Assembly (NCBI GenBank): GCA_949288785.1
Contig: CASELQ010000004.1
Coordinates: forward strand, 1 to 41,916
DNA length: 41,916 bases
DNA from: an uncultured Eubacteriales bacterium
GTDB taxonomy: Bacteria; Bacillota; Clostridia; Christensenellales; Borkfalkiaceae
Direction of reading: 5' to 3'
Below the pieces are notes generated by a model. The model was not told the origin of the DNA. It ran no database searches and saw only the letters and a program-made list of their open reading frames with translations. A program made the position numbers and the translations under genes. Shown one piece after another: positions 8,690 through 16,933 of the stretch; the first letter of the stretch is position 1, and every line of letters begins with the position of its first letter.

Positions 8690-9229
8690 ATGCTTATAAT
8701 ATACGGCAGCAATTACGGATATACGCGGCGGTATGCGGAAAAATTCGCAGAGCTCTCGGGCGAAGCGGGCGGCGCATTCGATTACAGGGAGTTTCCGCGC
8801 CCGGTAAAAGCGGGGGAGAAGGCGATATACTTTGCCGCCATGTATGCGGGCGGGTTAAAGGGGCTTAAAAAGACGGCGAAAAAATTGGTTAAAGCGGGCG
8901 CAAAAATGTATATAGTAACCGTGGGGCTCGGGGACCCCGGGGAAGAGGAAACGCGCGAAAACCTTAAAAAAGCGGTCGCCGCGGCGCTGCCGCAGGACAT
9001 ACCCGCAATGCCAAAGGTGTTCAGTCTTCGCGGCGGAATAGATTACGGGAAACTTAAACCCGTACATAAACTGCTAATGAAGTTATTATATAAGATGGAA
9101 AGCAAAACGCCGGAGGAAAAGCGCAGCCCGGAAACGCGCGCCTTTATGGAAACTTACGGCAAGAGCGCGGATTTTACCGACTTTTCAAAGTTAAGCGGCA
9201 TACTTGAAGCCGTGATAAAGGATAATTAA
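8690..9229 (+). CDS. Flavodoxin-domain protein
   Basis: 179-residue soluble protein. The N-terminus MLIIYGSNYGYTRRYAEK resembles the FMN phosphate-binding loop of flavodoxins (usual T/S-x-T-G-x-T pattern), here GSNYGYT. It is followed by an AMYAGGLKG segment and an IVTVGLGDPGEEE segment typical of the Flavodoxin_5/HemG-like group. Such proteins carry electrons with FMN in the cytoplasm. The partner is unknown, and no oxidoreductase gene sits next to it. It is a single-gene unit with its own promoter, ending 184 bases before the minus-strand serA terminator side. Confidence 0.7.
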   Translation: MLIIYGSNYGYTRRYAEKFAELSGEAGGAFDYREFPRPVKAGEKAIYFAAMYAGGLKGLKKTAKKLVKAGAKMYIVTVGLGDPGEEETRENLKKAVAAALPQDIPAMPKVFSLRGGIDYGKLKPVHKLLMKLLYKMESKTPEEKRSPETRAFMETYGKSADFTDFSKLSGILEAVIKDN

Positions 9230-9311
9230 ACTTTAAAATCAAAAACTTGCCCGTAACGGGCAGTAAAGACCGCAAAACAAAAAACGGTTACGGAGGGGTA
9301 AAAGAACTAAA

Positions 9312-9358
9312 ATAAAAAAACTACCCGGCTTGCGGGGCACATTGCCCCGCAAGCCGGG
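9312..9358 (-). terminator. Rho-independent terminator of serC-serA
   Basis: A 16-bp perfect stem (9324-9339 with 9343-9358) with a 3-base loop. On the minus strand it is followed by TAGTTTTTTT, so it terminates serA. The plus side has only a weak T-run. Confidence 0.9.
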
Positions 9359-9413
9359 CGCTTTGGTTTTAAGCATATAATTTTCCGTCTTTTACCGTTC
9401 CCGTCTAATGTTT

Positions 9414-10577
9414 TCAGATAAGTCTTACCTTTATTATATCGGATATTTTTGAGATATGGACCGCCGCTGCCTGAGATACGGGCTGATCCACGTCCAGCAC
9501 GGTAACGGCATAACTGCCCTTGGACTGGTTGGAAAGGTTGGCGATGTTAATGCCTTCCTTTGCAACGGATGCGGTTATCTGGGCAAGAATGTTGTTCACG
9601 TTCTTGTGCAGAATAACCAGCCTGTAATCGGTGGTGCGGGGCATAACGCAGTTAGGATAGTTCACGGAATTTACTATATTGCCGTTTTCAATATAGTCTA
9701 TGAGTTCTTTTGCTGCCATGGCGGCGCAGTTGTCCTCCGCCTCTTCGGTGGACGCGCCGAGATGGGGCAGGCATATTATGTTTTTCACGCCTATAATCTC
9801 GTCCGCGGGGAAGTCGGTAATATACCTTGCCACCTTTCCGTTTTCCACTGCTTTGATTATGTCGCCGTTGTCAACAATTTCGCCGCGGGCAAGGTTTACA
9901 AGCACAACCCCGTCTTTCATTTTTCTTAATGCGCCCGCGTTTATCATGCCTTTGTTCTGGTCGGCTATGTAGGGGATATGTATGGTGATATAGTCGCAGT
10001 TTTTGAAAATGTCTTCAAGGTCTTTAACCACCTTCACCGCGCGGGAAAGTTTAAGCGCCGAATTTACCGAAAGGAAGGGGTCGTACCCCAGCACTTCCAT
10101 GCCGAGCACCACCGCCGCGTTTGCAACCTGCGCGCCTATCGCGCCCAGCCCTATAACGCCTATCTTTTTGCCGTAAATCTCTCTTCCCGCAAATTCCGCC
10201 TTGCCTTTTTCCACAAGTTTTCCTACTTCCGCGCCCTTGCCTTTAAGGGAATCTACCCATTTTATACCGTCCGAAATACGGCGGGAACCCAAAAGGAGGG
10301 CGGTGATCACAAGTTCTTTAACGGCGTTTGCGTTGGCGCCGGGTGTGTTGAACACCACCACGCCGCGCGCCGCATAGTCCTCTACCGGAATGTTGTTTAC
10401 CCCCGCTCCCGCGCGCGCCACCGCAATGGTGGAGGGGGAAAGGGGATAATCGTGCATTTTGAAACTCCTTAAAATTATGCCTACGGGGTTTTCCGCGTCC
10501 GGCGCAACGTTGTAAGAAGTGTCGAAAATGTCGTTAATAACCGGGCTAATGGCGTTAAGTGTAAGAATGTTTTTCAT
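9414..10577 (-). CDS. serA: D-3-phosphoglycerate dehydrogenase
   Basis: First step of serine synthesis: oxidises 3-phosphoglycerate to 3-phosphohydroxypyruvate with NAD. At 387 residues it shows the NAD-binding loop GVIGLGAIG (about 139-147), LARGEIVD with the catalytic arginine (about 229), and the catalytic histidine in CLPHLGAST (about 273). The C-terminal 70 residues (from about 317) look like a short ACT domain, the usual site of serine feedback. It lacks the extra ASB domain of the long forms. It is downstream of serC with an 89-base gap and no terminator between, and is probably co-transcribed. A GAGAG box precedes the ATG. Confidence 0.95.
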   Translation of the reverse strand: MKNILTLNAISPVINDIFDTSYNVAPDAENPVGIILRSFKMHDYPLSPSTIAVARAGAGVNNIPVEDYAARGVVVFNTPGANANAVKELVITALLLGSRRISDGIKWVDSLKGKGAEVGKLVEKGKAEFAGREIYGKKIGVIGLGAIGAQVANAAVVLGMEVLGYDPFLSVNSALKLSRAVKVVKDLEDIFKNCDYITIHIPYIADQNKGMINAGALRKMKDGVVLVNLARGEIVDNGDIIKAVENGKVARYITDFPADEIIGVKNIICLPHLGASTEEAEDNCAAMAAKELIDYIENGNIVNSVNYPNCVMPRTTDYRLVILHKNVNNILAQITASVAKEGINIANLSNQSKGSYAVTVLDVDQPVSQAAAVHISKISDIIKVRLI

Positions 10578-10666
10578 TATAATTCTCTCTTTTTATAATA
10601 TCGTATTGTGTTGCGTGCTCTTGTCGGCATATGCTCGCGGCGCACGCTTTCGGGTTCTGATACCTT

Positions 10667-11740
10667 TTACTTGTTTTCCAAGGCGAACTTTTTCATGAAC
10701 TCTATAAGCGCCTTAACTCCCTCTATGGGCATGGCGTTATAGATAGAAGCTCTCATACCGCCCACAAGCCTGTGCCCTTTAAGCGATACCAGCCCTGCAT
10801 TTGCCGCCTCTTTCACGAACTTTGCGTCAAGCTCGGGGCTGGCGGTAACAAAGGGTACGTTCATTAAAGAGCGGTCCTTTTTGTTTACTTTGTTGATGTA
10901 AAACCCGGAGTTGTCTATAAAATCGTAAAGGAGCGCCGCCTTTTCCCTGTTTATCTTTTCCATCTCGGAAACGCCGCCCAGGTTTTTAAGCCAGCGGAAC
11001 ACGAGCATGGCTATATAAATGGGGAAGCAGGGCGGAGTATTGTACATACTGTCGTTTTTGTCCTGCACGGCGTAATTGAGCATGGTGGGGCACACGGGCG
11101 AGGCGTGCCCTAAAAGGGAACGCTTTACTATCACTATGGTAAGCCCGGCGGGGGCCACGTTTTTCTGCGCGCCCGCGTATATAAGCCCGAATTTTTTCAC
11201 GTCCACCGGCTCGGACAAGATGTTGGAACTCATGTCCGCCGCAAGCGGCGCCTCGGGAGAGGGGAAAGAGGTGTAACGGGTGCCGAAAATGGTGTTGTTG
11301 GTGGTTATGTGCACGTAGTCGATGCCGGGGCGGAAAGAGATTTTATCCACGTCCGGTATATAAGTGTAGCCCGCTTCCTTGGAAGAAGCCGCTATCGCCA
11401 TATCCCCGTATTTAAGCCCTTCCTCGTAAGCCTTAGAGGCAAAGTTGCCGGTAACTATATAGTCGGCTTTGCCGTTTACGAGCAGATTAAGCGGCACGGC
11501 GGCAAACTGCTGGCTTGCCCCGCCCTGAACAAACAGCACGGCATAGTCCTCGGGGATTCCCATAAGCTCGCGTAAAAGCGCGTTTGCCTCGGCATTCACT
11601 TCCATGAATACTTTGCCGCGGTGGCTCATCTCGGTGATACTCATGCCGGATCCGTTATAATCGAGCATCTCGCGCTGTGCCTGTTCCAGAACGGGCAGCG
11701 GCAGCATAGACGGACCTGCGGAAAAATTATAAACTCTCAT
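10667..11740 (-). CDS. serC: Phosphoserine aminotransferase
   Basis: Second step of serine synthesis: transfers the amino group from glutamate to phosphohydroxypyruvate using PLP. The 357-residue protein begins MRVYNFSAGPSMLPLPVLEQ, the standard start of SerC. The PLP lysine is in YAGAQKNVAPAG near residue 190. GGMRASIYNAMP near the C-terminus is also typical. It has a perfect AAGGAGG SD and a consensus promoter. No serB phosphatase is in the window. The gene is divergent from RNase J. Confidence 0.96.
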   Translation of the reverse strand: MRVYNFSAGPSMLPLPVLEQAQREMLDYNGSGMSITEMSHRGKVFMEVNAEANALLRELMGIPEDYAVLFVQGGASQQFAAVPLNLLVNGKADYIVTGNFASKAYEEGLKYGDMAIAASSKEAGYTYIPDVDKISFRPGIDYVHITTNNTIFGTRYTSFPSPEAPLAADMSSNILSEPVDVKKFGLIYAGAQKNVAPAGLTIVIVKRSLLGHASPVCPTMLNYAVQDKNDSMYNTPPCFPIYIAMLVFRWLKNLGGVSEMEKINREKAALLYDFIDNSGFYINKVNKKDRSLMNVPFVTASPELDAKFVKEAANAGLVSLKGHRLVGGMRASIYNAMPIEGVKALIEFMKKFALENK

Positions 11741-11794
11741 AGCAGCCTCCTTAGATTTTCAGGTGATATAAATTTAAAAGACAATAATATAAAC

Positions 11795-11823
11795 ATTATA
11801 CTCTCATAATACATTTTTTTCAA
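11795..11823 (-). promoter_or_regulatory. Sigma-A promoter of serC-serA
   Basis: On the minus strand, TTGAAA (11818-11823), 17 bases, TATAAT (11795-11800), followed by AAGGAGG before the serC ATG. Confidence 0.85.
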
Positions 11824-11874
11824 GTAAAAAGGGGGCGTAAAAGCGTCAATTTTTCAAATGTTTAAGTAAAGCGG

Positions 11875-11903
11875 TTTACAAAAGGCGGCAAAAAGTGTAT
11901 AAT
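11875..11903 (+). promoter_or_regulatory. Sigma-A promoter of RNase J
   Basis: TTTACA (11875-11880), 17 bases, TATAAT (11898-11903). The leader carries a small hairpin TGCTCT...AGAGCA (11923-11941) just before the SD AAGGAG, which might hide or present the ribosome site. Confidence 0.85.
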
Positions 11904-11954
11904 TATCATGAGAGAAAATGTGCTCTGACATAAAGAGCAAGGAGAATAAACGGT

Positions 11955-13814
11955 TTGAAACAATCTGCAAAGACAAAACAGAAAGGCGCCGCGGGCGCGG
12001 GGGAAGTAAAGGAAAAAGTCTCCGCCCGGGCGGACAATAATCATAAAGGGTTAAAAGATGGCAATGTAAAACCCGCAAAGGCGGCAAAGGGGGGCGCCGC
12101 GGCAAAAGCGGCGGCAGAAGCCGCTACAGCAGCGGGCGGCGCGGAGAAAAATTCCAAAGCCAAGGGCAACGCAAAAGCGCTCAAAGTGCGTTTTTTGGGC
12201 GGCGTGGGCGAAATCGGCAAGAATATGACGGCGCTGGAATTCGGCAAGGACATAATAGTTATAGACGCGGGGCTTACCTTCCCGGGCGAAAATATGCCCG
12301 GCGTGGACCTCGTCATTCCGGACGATACTTATCTCGTTCAGAACAAAAGCCGGGTGCGCGGAATAGTGATAACGCACGGGCATGAGGATCATATAGGCGC
12401 AATGCCGTATATCTTAAAGGACCTCAACGTTCCCGTATTCGGTACAAAACTCACTCTTACCCTTATAGAAAACAAGTTAAGAGAACACAAGGTGAACGAC
12501 GCACGCCTGAATTGCATAAAGCCCGGCAGCGTGGTAAAGCTCGGCTGTTTTTCGGTGGAATTCATAAACGTGAACCATTCCATAGCGGGCGCGGTCGGGC
12601 TGGCGATAACCACCCCCGTGGGCGTGGTGTTCCATTCGGGAGATTTTAAGATAGACTTCACCCCCGTGAACGGCGAGACCATGGACCTTGCCCGCATAGC
12701 GGAGATAGGCAAAAAGGGCGTGTTGCTTTTAATGGCGGATTCCACCAATATAGAGATAGAGGGTTCCACCATGAGCGAATCGGTGGTAAAGGATACCCTT
12801 GACCACGTGTTCGGGGACAACGTTTCCCGCCGACTTATAATAGCCACTTTTGCTTCCAACGTGCACAGGGTTCAGCAGATACTGGATTTGGCGGTAAAAT
12901 ATAAGCGCAAGGTGGCGTTTTCCGGCAGGAGCATGATAAACATTGCGGACGCGGCTTCCCGCATAGGCGAATTGAAGATCCCCGAAGGGCTTATAGTGGA
13001 CGTGGAAAAGGTAAAAAACTTCCGGGACGAGGAGATAGCCATAATTTCCACGGGCACGCAGGGCGAACCCATGAGCGCGCTCACCCGTATGGCAAGCGGG
13101 GAATTCAATAAGGTTACGATAGGCGGGAACGACACGGTGGTGATAAGCGCCTCGGTAATTCCCGGCAACGAAAAGATGATATACGGGGTCATAAACAACC
13201 TGTACAGGCTGGGCGCGGAGGTCATATACGAATCTTTGGAACCCATTCACGTATCGGGGCACGCCTGCCGCGGGGAACTCCGCATACTTCACACCCTGTT
13301 AAAACCCAGATTTTTTATCCCCGTGCACGGGGAGTACCGCCACCTTAAAAAGCACGAAAAACTTGCCGAAAGCCTGGGCATGAAACCCGGCTCCATAGTT
13401 ATCGCGGACATAGGCGATACCGTGGAACTGGACGGAAAGACCATAAAATTCGGCGAAAAATTCCCCTCCGGCTCCCGTTTTGTGGACGGGGTTGGCATAG
13501 ACGGGGCGGACAGTTTCGTGTTAAGGGACCGTATCCACCTGTCGGAGGACGGGCTTATAGTTGCCGTGGTCGCGGTGGACGAATATTCGGCGGAACTCTC
13601 TTCGGTTGAAATAATCGGCAAGGGGCTGGTGCTTACCGAGTCCATAATAAACGACACGCGCGCAAACCTCGTAAACGCGCTTAAACAGACAGACCTTAGA
13701 AAGGTGCGGGACGAGACCGAACTTTCCGGCATTATAAGAAGGATACTTAAAAATTACCTCTTTAAAGTAACCAAGAAAAATCCCATGATACTGCCCGTAG
13801 TGATGGTAGTATGA
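11955..13814 (+). CDS. rnjA: Ribonuclease J
   Basis: Dual endo- and 5'-exoribonuclease central to mRNA decay and RNA maturation in Firmicutes. It has a metallo-beta-lactamase core with HGHEDH at residues 140-145, a second histidine region NVNHSIAGAVG, HSGDFKID, the beta-CASP domain, and the late motif HVSGHA followed by PVHGEYRH. Total is 619 residues. The start is TTG at 11955, placed 9 bases after AAGGAGA; no upstream ATG fits. Oddity: about 72 residues of Ala/Lys/Gly-rich low-complexity sequence precede the core (which starts LKVRFLGGVGEIGKN). This basic extension is absent from B. subtilis RNase J1. Its stop overlaps the start of trmR (ATGA). Confidence 0.95.
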   Translation: MKQSAKTKQKGAAGAGEVKEKVSARADNNHKGLKDGNVKPAKAAKGGAAAKAAAEAATAAGGAEKNSKAKGNAKALKVRFLGGVGEIGKNMTALEFGKDIIVIDAGLTFPGENMPGVDLVIPDDTYLVQNKSRVRGIVITHGHEDHIGAMPYILKDLNVPVFGTKLTLTLIENKLREHKVNDARLNCIKPGSVVKLGCFSVEFINVNHSIAGAVGLAITTPVGVVFHSGDFKIDFTPVNGETMDLARIAEIGKKGVLLLMADSTNIEIEGSTMSESVVKDTLDHVFGDNVSRRLIIATFASNVHRVQQILDLAVKYKRKVAFSGRSMINIADAASRIGELKIPEGLIVDVEKVKNFRDEEIAIISTGTQGEPMSALTRMASGEFNKVTIGGNDTVVISASVIPGNEKMIYGVINNLYRLGAEVIYESLEPIHVSGHACRGELRILHTLLKPRFFIPVHGEYRHLKKHEKLAESLGMKPGSIVIADIGDTVELDGKTIKFGEKFPSGSRFVDGVGIDGADSFVLRDRIHLSEDGLIVAVVAVDEYSAELSSVEIIGKGLVLTESIINDTRANLVNALKQTDLRKVRDETELSGIIRRILKNYLFKVTKKNPMILPVVMVV

Positions 13815-14515
13815 TGAGCGGGGCGAGGGGCGGAGAAAATCAAAATTCAAATGCAGGCGCGGGCGCCGTTTCCGAACTTCGCGCCTCGCTTATAAACGGC
13901 TTGCCGCTTACGGGCGGGGATAAACAAAAATTCGGCGAACTCAACGCCCTTCGGAACGAGGCTGCTTTGCGCGGCGAGCCGGTTTTAAGGGAACAATCAT
14001 TTAACGAACTCATGCGGGTGATAAGCGTAAAGCGGCCGCAAAAGATTTTGGAAGTGGGTTCCAACGAAGGGCTTACTTCCGCGGCAATGCTTATAAGCCT
14101 ATCCGGCGCGCGCCTAACCGCCATAGAGATAGATGAAGATAAGGTAATGCGCGCCCGCAAAAACCTGGAACGTTTTGGCGTAATCGGCAGGGCGCGAATT
14201 TTGTGTGCGGACGCAAAAGACGTGCTTTTCGCCATCACCGGCGGATATGACTTTATTTTTTTAGACGGGCCAAAGGGGCAGTATTACGGGTATCTTCCCG
14301 ATCTTTTGCGCCTTTTAAAAAGGGGAGGAACGCTGTTTGCGGATAACGTGCTGTTCAGAGGATACGTTACGGGCGCGGTAAAAACGCCGCACAGGTTTAT
14401 AACCGCCAAAAACAGCCTTAAAAATTTTCTTTCCGTCCTCACCGAAAGCGAGGGGCTAAAAACGCGCGTGCTTGATTTTGAGGACGGGGTGAGCATAACG
14501 GAGAAACTGTATTGA
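13811..14515 (+). CDS. trmR: tRNA 5-hydroxyuridine methyltransferase, TrmR/YrrM-like
   Basis: O-methyltransferase of 234 residues. The SAM-binding region is ILEVGSNEGLTSAA (about 78-91), with an acidic strand end TAIEIDEDKV and FLDGPKGQYYGYLP (about 150-163). This pattern matches the B. subtilis YrrM/TrmR family, which methylates 5-hydroxyuridine at tRNA position 34 to 5-methoxyuridine. The assignment is supported by the next gene, a U32 protein of the TrhP type, as in the B. subtilis yrrMNO cluster. It overlaps RNase J by 4 bases. An N-terminal stretch of about 20 residues rich in Gly/Asn/Ala is not conserved, so the true start could be later. Confidence 0.8.
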   Translation: MMSGARGGENQNSNAGAGAVSELRASLINGLPLTGGDKQKFGELNALRNEAALRGEPVLREQSFNELMRVISVKRPQKILEVGSNEGLTSAAMLISLSGARLTAIEIDEDKVMRARKNLERFGVIGRARILCADAKDVLFAITGGYDFIFLDGPKGQYYGYLPDLLRLLKRGGTLFADNVLFRGYVTGAVKTPHRFITAKNSLKNFLSVLTESEGLKTRVLDFEDGVSITEKLY

Positions 14516-15732
14516 TTAGACCTGAATTACTTGCGCCCGCGGGCGATATGGAAAAACTTAAAACCGCCTTTTATTTCGGGGCGGATGCGGCGTATGCCGG
14601 CGGGAAAGATCTGAGCCTTCGCGCAGGTGCGGGCGGGTTTACGGACGGAGAGTTTAAAGAGGCCGTCCGTTTTTCGCATGCGCTCGGCAAAAAGTTATAC
14701 GCCGCGGTGAATATCTTTTGCAAAAACGCCGACTTAAAGCCCTCGGAAGAATATATAAAATTTCTGGCGGAAACGGGTGTGGACGGGGTGATAGTTTCAG
14801 ACCCCGGCATACTTTGCGCCGCGCGGCGAGTAGCTCCCTCTTTGCCCGTCAGCCTTTCCACGCAGGCAAACGTATTAAACGCCGCGGCGGCAAAGTTCTG
14901 GCATGCGGCGGGCGTCTCCCGCGTGATACTTGCGCGGGAACTTTCGCTTAAAGAGATAGCGGAAATTCACGCCGCCGTACCCGAAGTCGAGCTGGAAACG
15001 TTTGTGCACGGCGCAATGTGTATATCTTACAGCGGCAGGTGCCTTTTATCCGATTACCGCGCGGGCAGACCTTCGAACCGCGGCGAGTGCGTGCAGGCTT
15101 GCAGATGGAACTATGAACTCCGCGAAAAGGGCAGCGGCGGCGCGTATATGGATATCGAGGAGGACGGGCGGGGCACCTATATTTTAAACAGTAAGGATTT
15201 ATGTCTTATAAATTACCTTCCTCAGCTTGCGGCGGCTGGGGTGGCGTCCTTTAAGATAGAGGGCAGGATGAAGTCTGAATATTACCTCGCCACGGTGGTA
15301 AACGCTTACAGGCGCGCGCTTGACGCTTATTATGAAAAGGGTGAAGAATACCTAAACGACCCCGTTTTTATGGCGGAACTTGAAAAGACGGCGCACCGTG
15401 AGTTTACCACCGCCTTTTTGCTCGGCGAAAACGACCGCACCGAAAATTTTGCGGACAGTCAGAGCCGCGGAACGCACGTCTTTGTGGCAAAAGTCCTGTC
15501 TTACGACGGGGCAAAAGGATTTGCCGCGGTGGAGATGAGAAACCGCTTCCGCACGGGCGAAGAACTTGAAGTGCTTTCGCCCTCCGATTCCTTTAATAAA
15601 ATAATAAGAGTGGGCAAAATGGAAGATGAGAGCGGCAACGCCATAGAGGACGTAAAAAAAGTGCAGCAAAAGGTTTATATTAGGACCGAAGTGCCGCTTG
15701 CGGCGGGAGATATATTAAGGCGAAAGGCATAG
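14512..15732 (+). CDS. trhP: U32 peptidase family protein, tRNA U34 hydroxylation (TrhP-like)
   Basis: 406-residue U32 family protein. In B. subtilis and E. coli, TrhP proteins are needed to make 5-hydroxyuridine at tRNA U34 using prephenate. The start MIRPELLAPAGDMEKL is the family N-terminus. The signature ETFVHGAMCISYSGRCLLS is near residues 163-181 and is followed by RGECVQACRW, so four cysteines that may hold an iron-sulphur cluster are present. The start codon is TTG at 14512, overlapping the trmR stop (TTGA), with GGAG 8 bases upstream. Only one U32 gene is present, where B. subtilis has two (trhP1, trhP2). Confidence 0.85.
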   Translation: MIRPELLAPAGDMEKLKTAFYFGADAAYAGGKDLSLRAGAGGFTDGEFKEAVRFSHALGKKLYAAVNIFCKNADLKPSEEYIKFLAETGVDGVIVSDPGILCAARRVAPSLPVSLSTQANVLNAAAAKFWHAAGVSRVILARELSLKEIAEIHAAVPEVELETFVHGAMCISYSGRCLLSDYRAGRPSNRGECVQACRWNYELREKGSGGAYMDIEEDGRGTYILNSKDLCLINYLPQLAAAGVASFKIEGRMKSEYYLATVVNAYRRALDAYYEKGEEYLNDPVFMAELEKTAHREFTTAFLLGENDRTENFADSQSRGTHVFVAKVLSYDGAKGFAAVEMRNRFRTGEELEVLSPSDSFNKIIRVGKMEDESGNAIEDVKKVQQKVYIRTEVPLAAGDILRRKA

Positions 15733-15921
15733 TAAAGGCGTAACCGGGCTGTTATAACCGGGGCGGTAAAGGGCAGAAATTCAAAAAAACGTATCGGTAT
15801 ATAAAAGCGAACCGTGAAGGCGACGGGCGTAAACCGAAATCGTAACGGCGAAAGGGCTAAAAAGCCGGTTAAACGTAAATAAGTTAAACCTGAAAAAGAA
15901 AAAACGCCGTGCCTGAAAACC
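15733..15921. other. Intergenic gap after trhP
   Basis: No open frame, RNA or clear terminator for trhP was recognised. Only imperfect repeats of AACCGGG type are seen (near 15742-15762). Together with the tRNA it makes up a gene-poor 400-base stretch. Confidence 0.5.
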
Positions 15922-15951
15922 AAAAAGAAAAACCGGGGCAAAAAGCCCCGG
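15922..15951 (-). terminator. Rho-independent terminator of tRNA-Pro
   Basis: On the minus strand, stem CCGGGGC/GCCCCGG with a T5 loop (15933-15951) is followed by TTTTTCTTTTT, starting right after the tRNA CCA end. Confidence 0.92.
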
Positions 15952-15952
15952 C

Positions 15953-16028
15953 TGGTCGGAGTAGCGAGACTTGAACTCACGGCCTCTTGCCCCCCAGACA
16001 AGCGCGCTACCAACTGCGCCATACCCCG
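15953..16028 (-). tRNA. tRNA-Pro(GGG)
   Basis: A 76-base cloverleaf can be drawn by hand. The acceptor CGGGGTA pairs with TACTCCG (one G-U), followed by discriminator A and an encoded CCA. The D-stem is GCGC/GCGC, the anticodon stem CTTGT/GCAAG with loop CTGGGGG (anticodon GGG), and the T-arm GTGAG-TTCAAGT-CTCGC. It reads CCC and CCU. It has its own promoter and terminator. The gene on the other side (trmB) is divergent. Confidence 0.95.
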
Positions 16029-16039
16029 AACGCCTTTAT

Positions 16040-16068
16040 ATTCTATCACAACTTTAAGCAATTTGCAA
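16040..16068 (-). promoter_or_regulatory. Sigma-A promoter of tRNA-Pro
   Basis: On the minus strand, TTGCAA (16063-16068), 17 bases, TAGAAT (16040-16045), 11 bases before the mature tRNA 5' end. Confidence 0.85.
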
Positions 16069-16083
16069 CCAAAAAAGGGCATG

Positions 16084-16112
16084 TTGTTTTATACTTTTAA
16101 AATTTTTATACG
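16084..16112 (+). promoter_or_regulatory. Sigma-A promoter of trmB
   Basis: TTGTTT (16084-16089), 17 bases, TATACG (16107-16112), followed by GAGGACGG before ATG 16133. Its -35 lies 15 bases from the -35 of the divergent tRNA promoter. Confidence 0.7.
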
Positions 16113-16132
16113 GGCTTTGAGGACGGCTGTTT

Positions 16133-16801
16133 ATGAGGATAAGGCGCAAAAAACATCTTAAAGAGCGCATACGCGCGGCGGAAGGCATTCTGTTTACCGC
16201 CTGTCAGGATATACATAACGTAAAAGAAGCGGTAGAAGACAAGCGGTATATAGACTTTGCCGAACTTTTTAAAAGGCGCGCCCCCGTGTATATGGAGATA
16301 GGGTGCGGCAAGGGTGGCTTTGCCTGCAAAGTATGCGCGGCAAATAAGGATATAAACTACCTTGCCGTGGAACTGCTCTCAAACATTGCCGTAACGGGTG
16401 CGGAGCGGGCAAAGGAAGAGGGGATAAATAACCTTCGCTTTTTTGTGTGCGGGGCGGACTACCTTGCAAGGTACGTTAAGCCCGCGTCGCTTTCGCGCAT
16501 ATATCTGAATTTTTCGCCGCCCTACCCGGGGCTTCGGTATGAAAACAGGCGGCTGACAAAGCCCGCCCTTATTGCCGATTACGCTTTATTTTTAAGGAGC
16601 GGAGGAGAAGTTTTCTTAAAAACCGATGACTGCGTTTTTTTTGAATATTCCTTCGGTACCTTTAAAGCGGGCGGTTTTGCCGTTAAGGACGTTTCCGCCG
16701 AACTTCCGTTAAAAGAGTATCCGTCCACCGAGTACGAAACAAAATTCCGCGCGCAAAATATCCCCGTATACGCGCTGTTCGCAAAGAAAATAAGCCTTTA
16801 A
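16133..16801 (+). CDS. trmB: tRNA (guanine-N7-)-methyltransferase
   Basis: Makes 7-methylguanosine at tRNA position 46 with SAM. The 222-residue protein starts MRIRRKKHLKERI, matching the family's RxRKK start. The SAM loop is MEIGCGKGGF (about 53-62), with AVELLSNI after it and the C-terminal STEYETKF typical of TrmB. Oddity: the usual substrate-site motif NFSDPWPKKRH..RRL reads NFSPPYPGLRYENRRL here, so the aspartate and two lysines of the motif are replaced. The protein may be a divergent but active branch; activity should not be assumed. Divergent from tRNA-Pro(GGG). Confidence 0.85.
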   Translation: MRIRRKKHLKERIRAAEGILFTACQDIHNVKEAVEDKRYIDFAELFKRRAPVYMEIGCGKGGFACKVCAANKDINYLAVELLSNIAVTGAERAKEEGINNLRFFVCGADYLARYVKPASLSRIYLNFSPPYPGLRYENRRLTKPALIADYALFLRSGGEVFLKTDDCVFFEYSFGTFKAGGFAVKDVSAELPLKEYPSTEYETKFRAQNIPVYALFAKKISL

Positions 16802-16836
16802 TTTTTAGCAAGGGTATAATATTTTTCGGCATACAA

Positions 16837-16933
16837 GCCGAGCTAAAATACGGTGTCAGCCCGGTTTTCGCTAAGATTTTATTCAGGGAATCGGGTATGC
16901 GAGCTGTCCGTAAAGAAAATAGCATTTAATTTT
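16837..16933 (+). pseudogene. Decayed second copy of a trmB 3' end
   Basis: This stretch aligns by eye with the last ~100 bases of trmB (16697-16807). Both begin GCCGA, end with a segment of the type CGCAAAGAAAATA..TTTAATTTTT, and share the bases in between with gaps. Translated, it gives KILFRES in one frame, then VCELSVKKIAF in the next. These match TKFRAQN and VYALFAKKISL of the intact gene. It contains a frameshift and stops, so it is a relic. Possible origins are a tandem duplication, or the leftover end of an older trmB after replacement by a transferred one. Confidence 0.6.

Noticed and set aside
9247..9262. GCCCG/CGGGC hairpin as a terminator for the flavodoxin gene
   Set aside because: No T-run follows on the plus strand; on the minus strand it is downstream of a far better terminator.
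15675..16082. 135-codon minus-strand frame with MAQLVARLSGGQEAV
   Set aside because: It reads through the tRNA-Pro gene and its terminator; this is a familiar tRNA-derived false protein.
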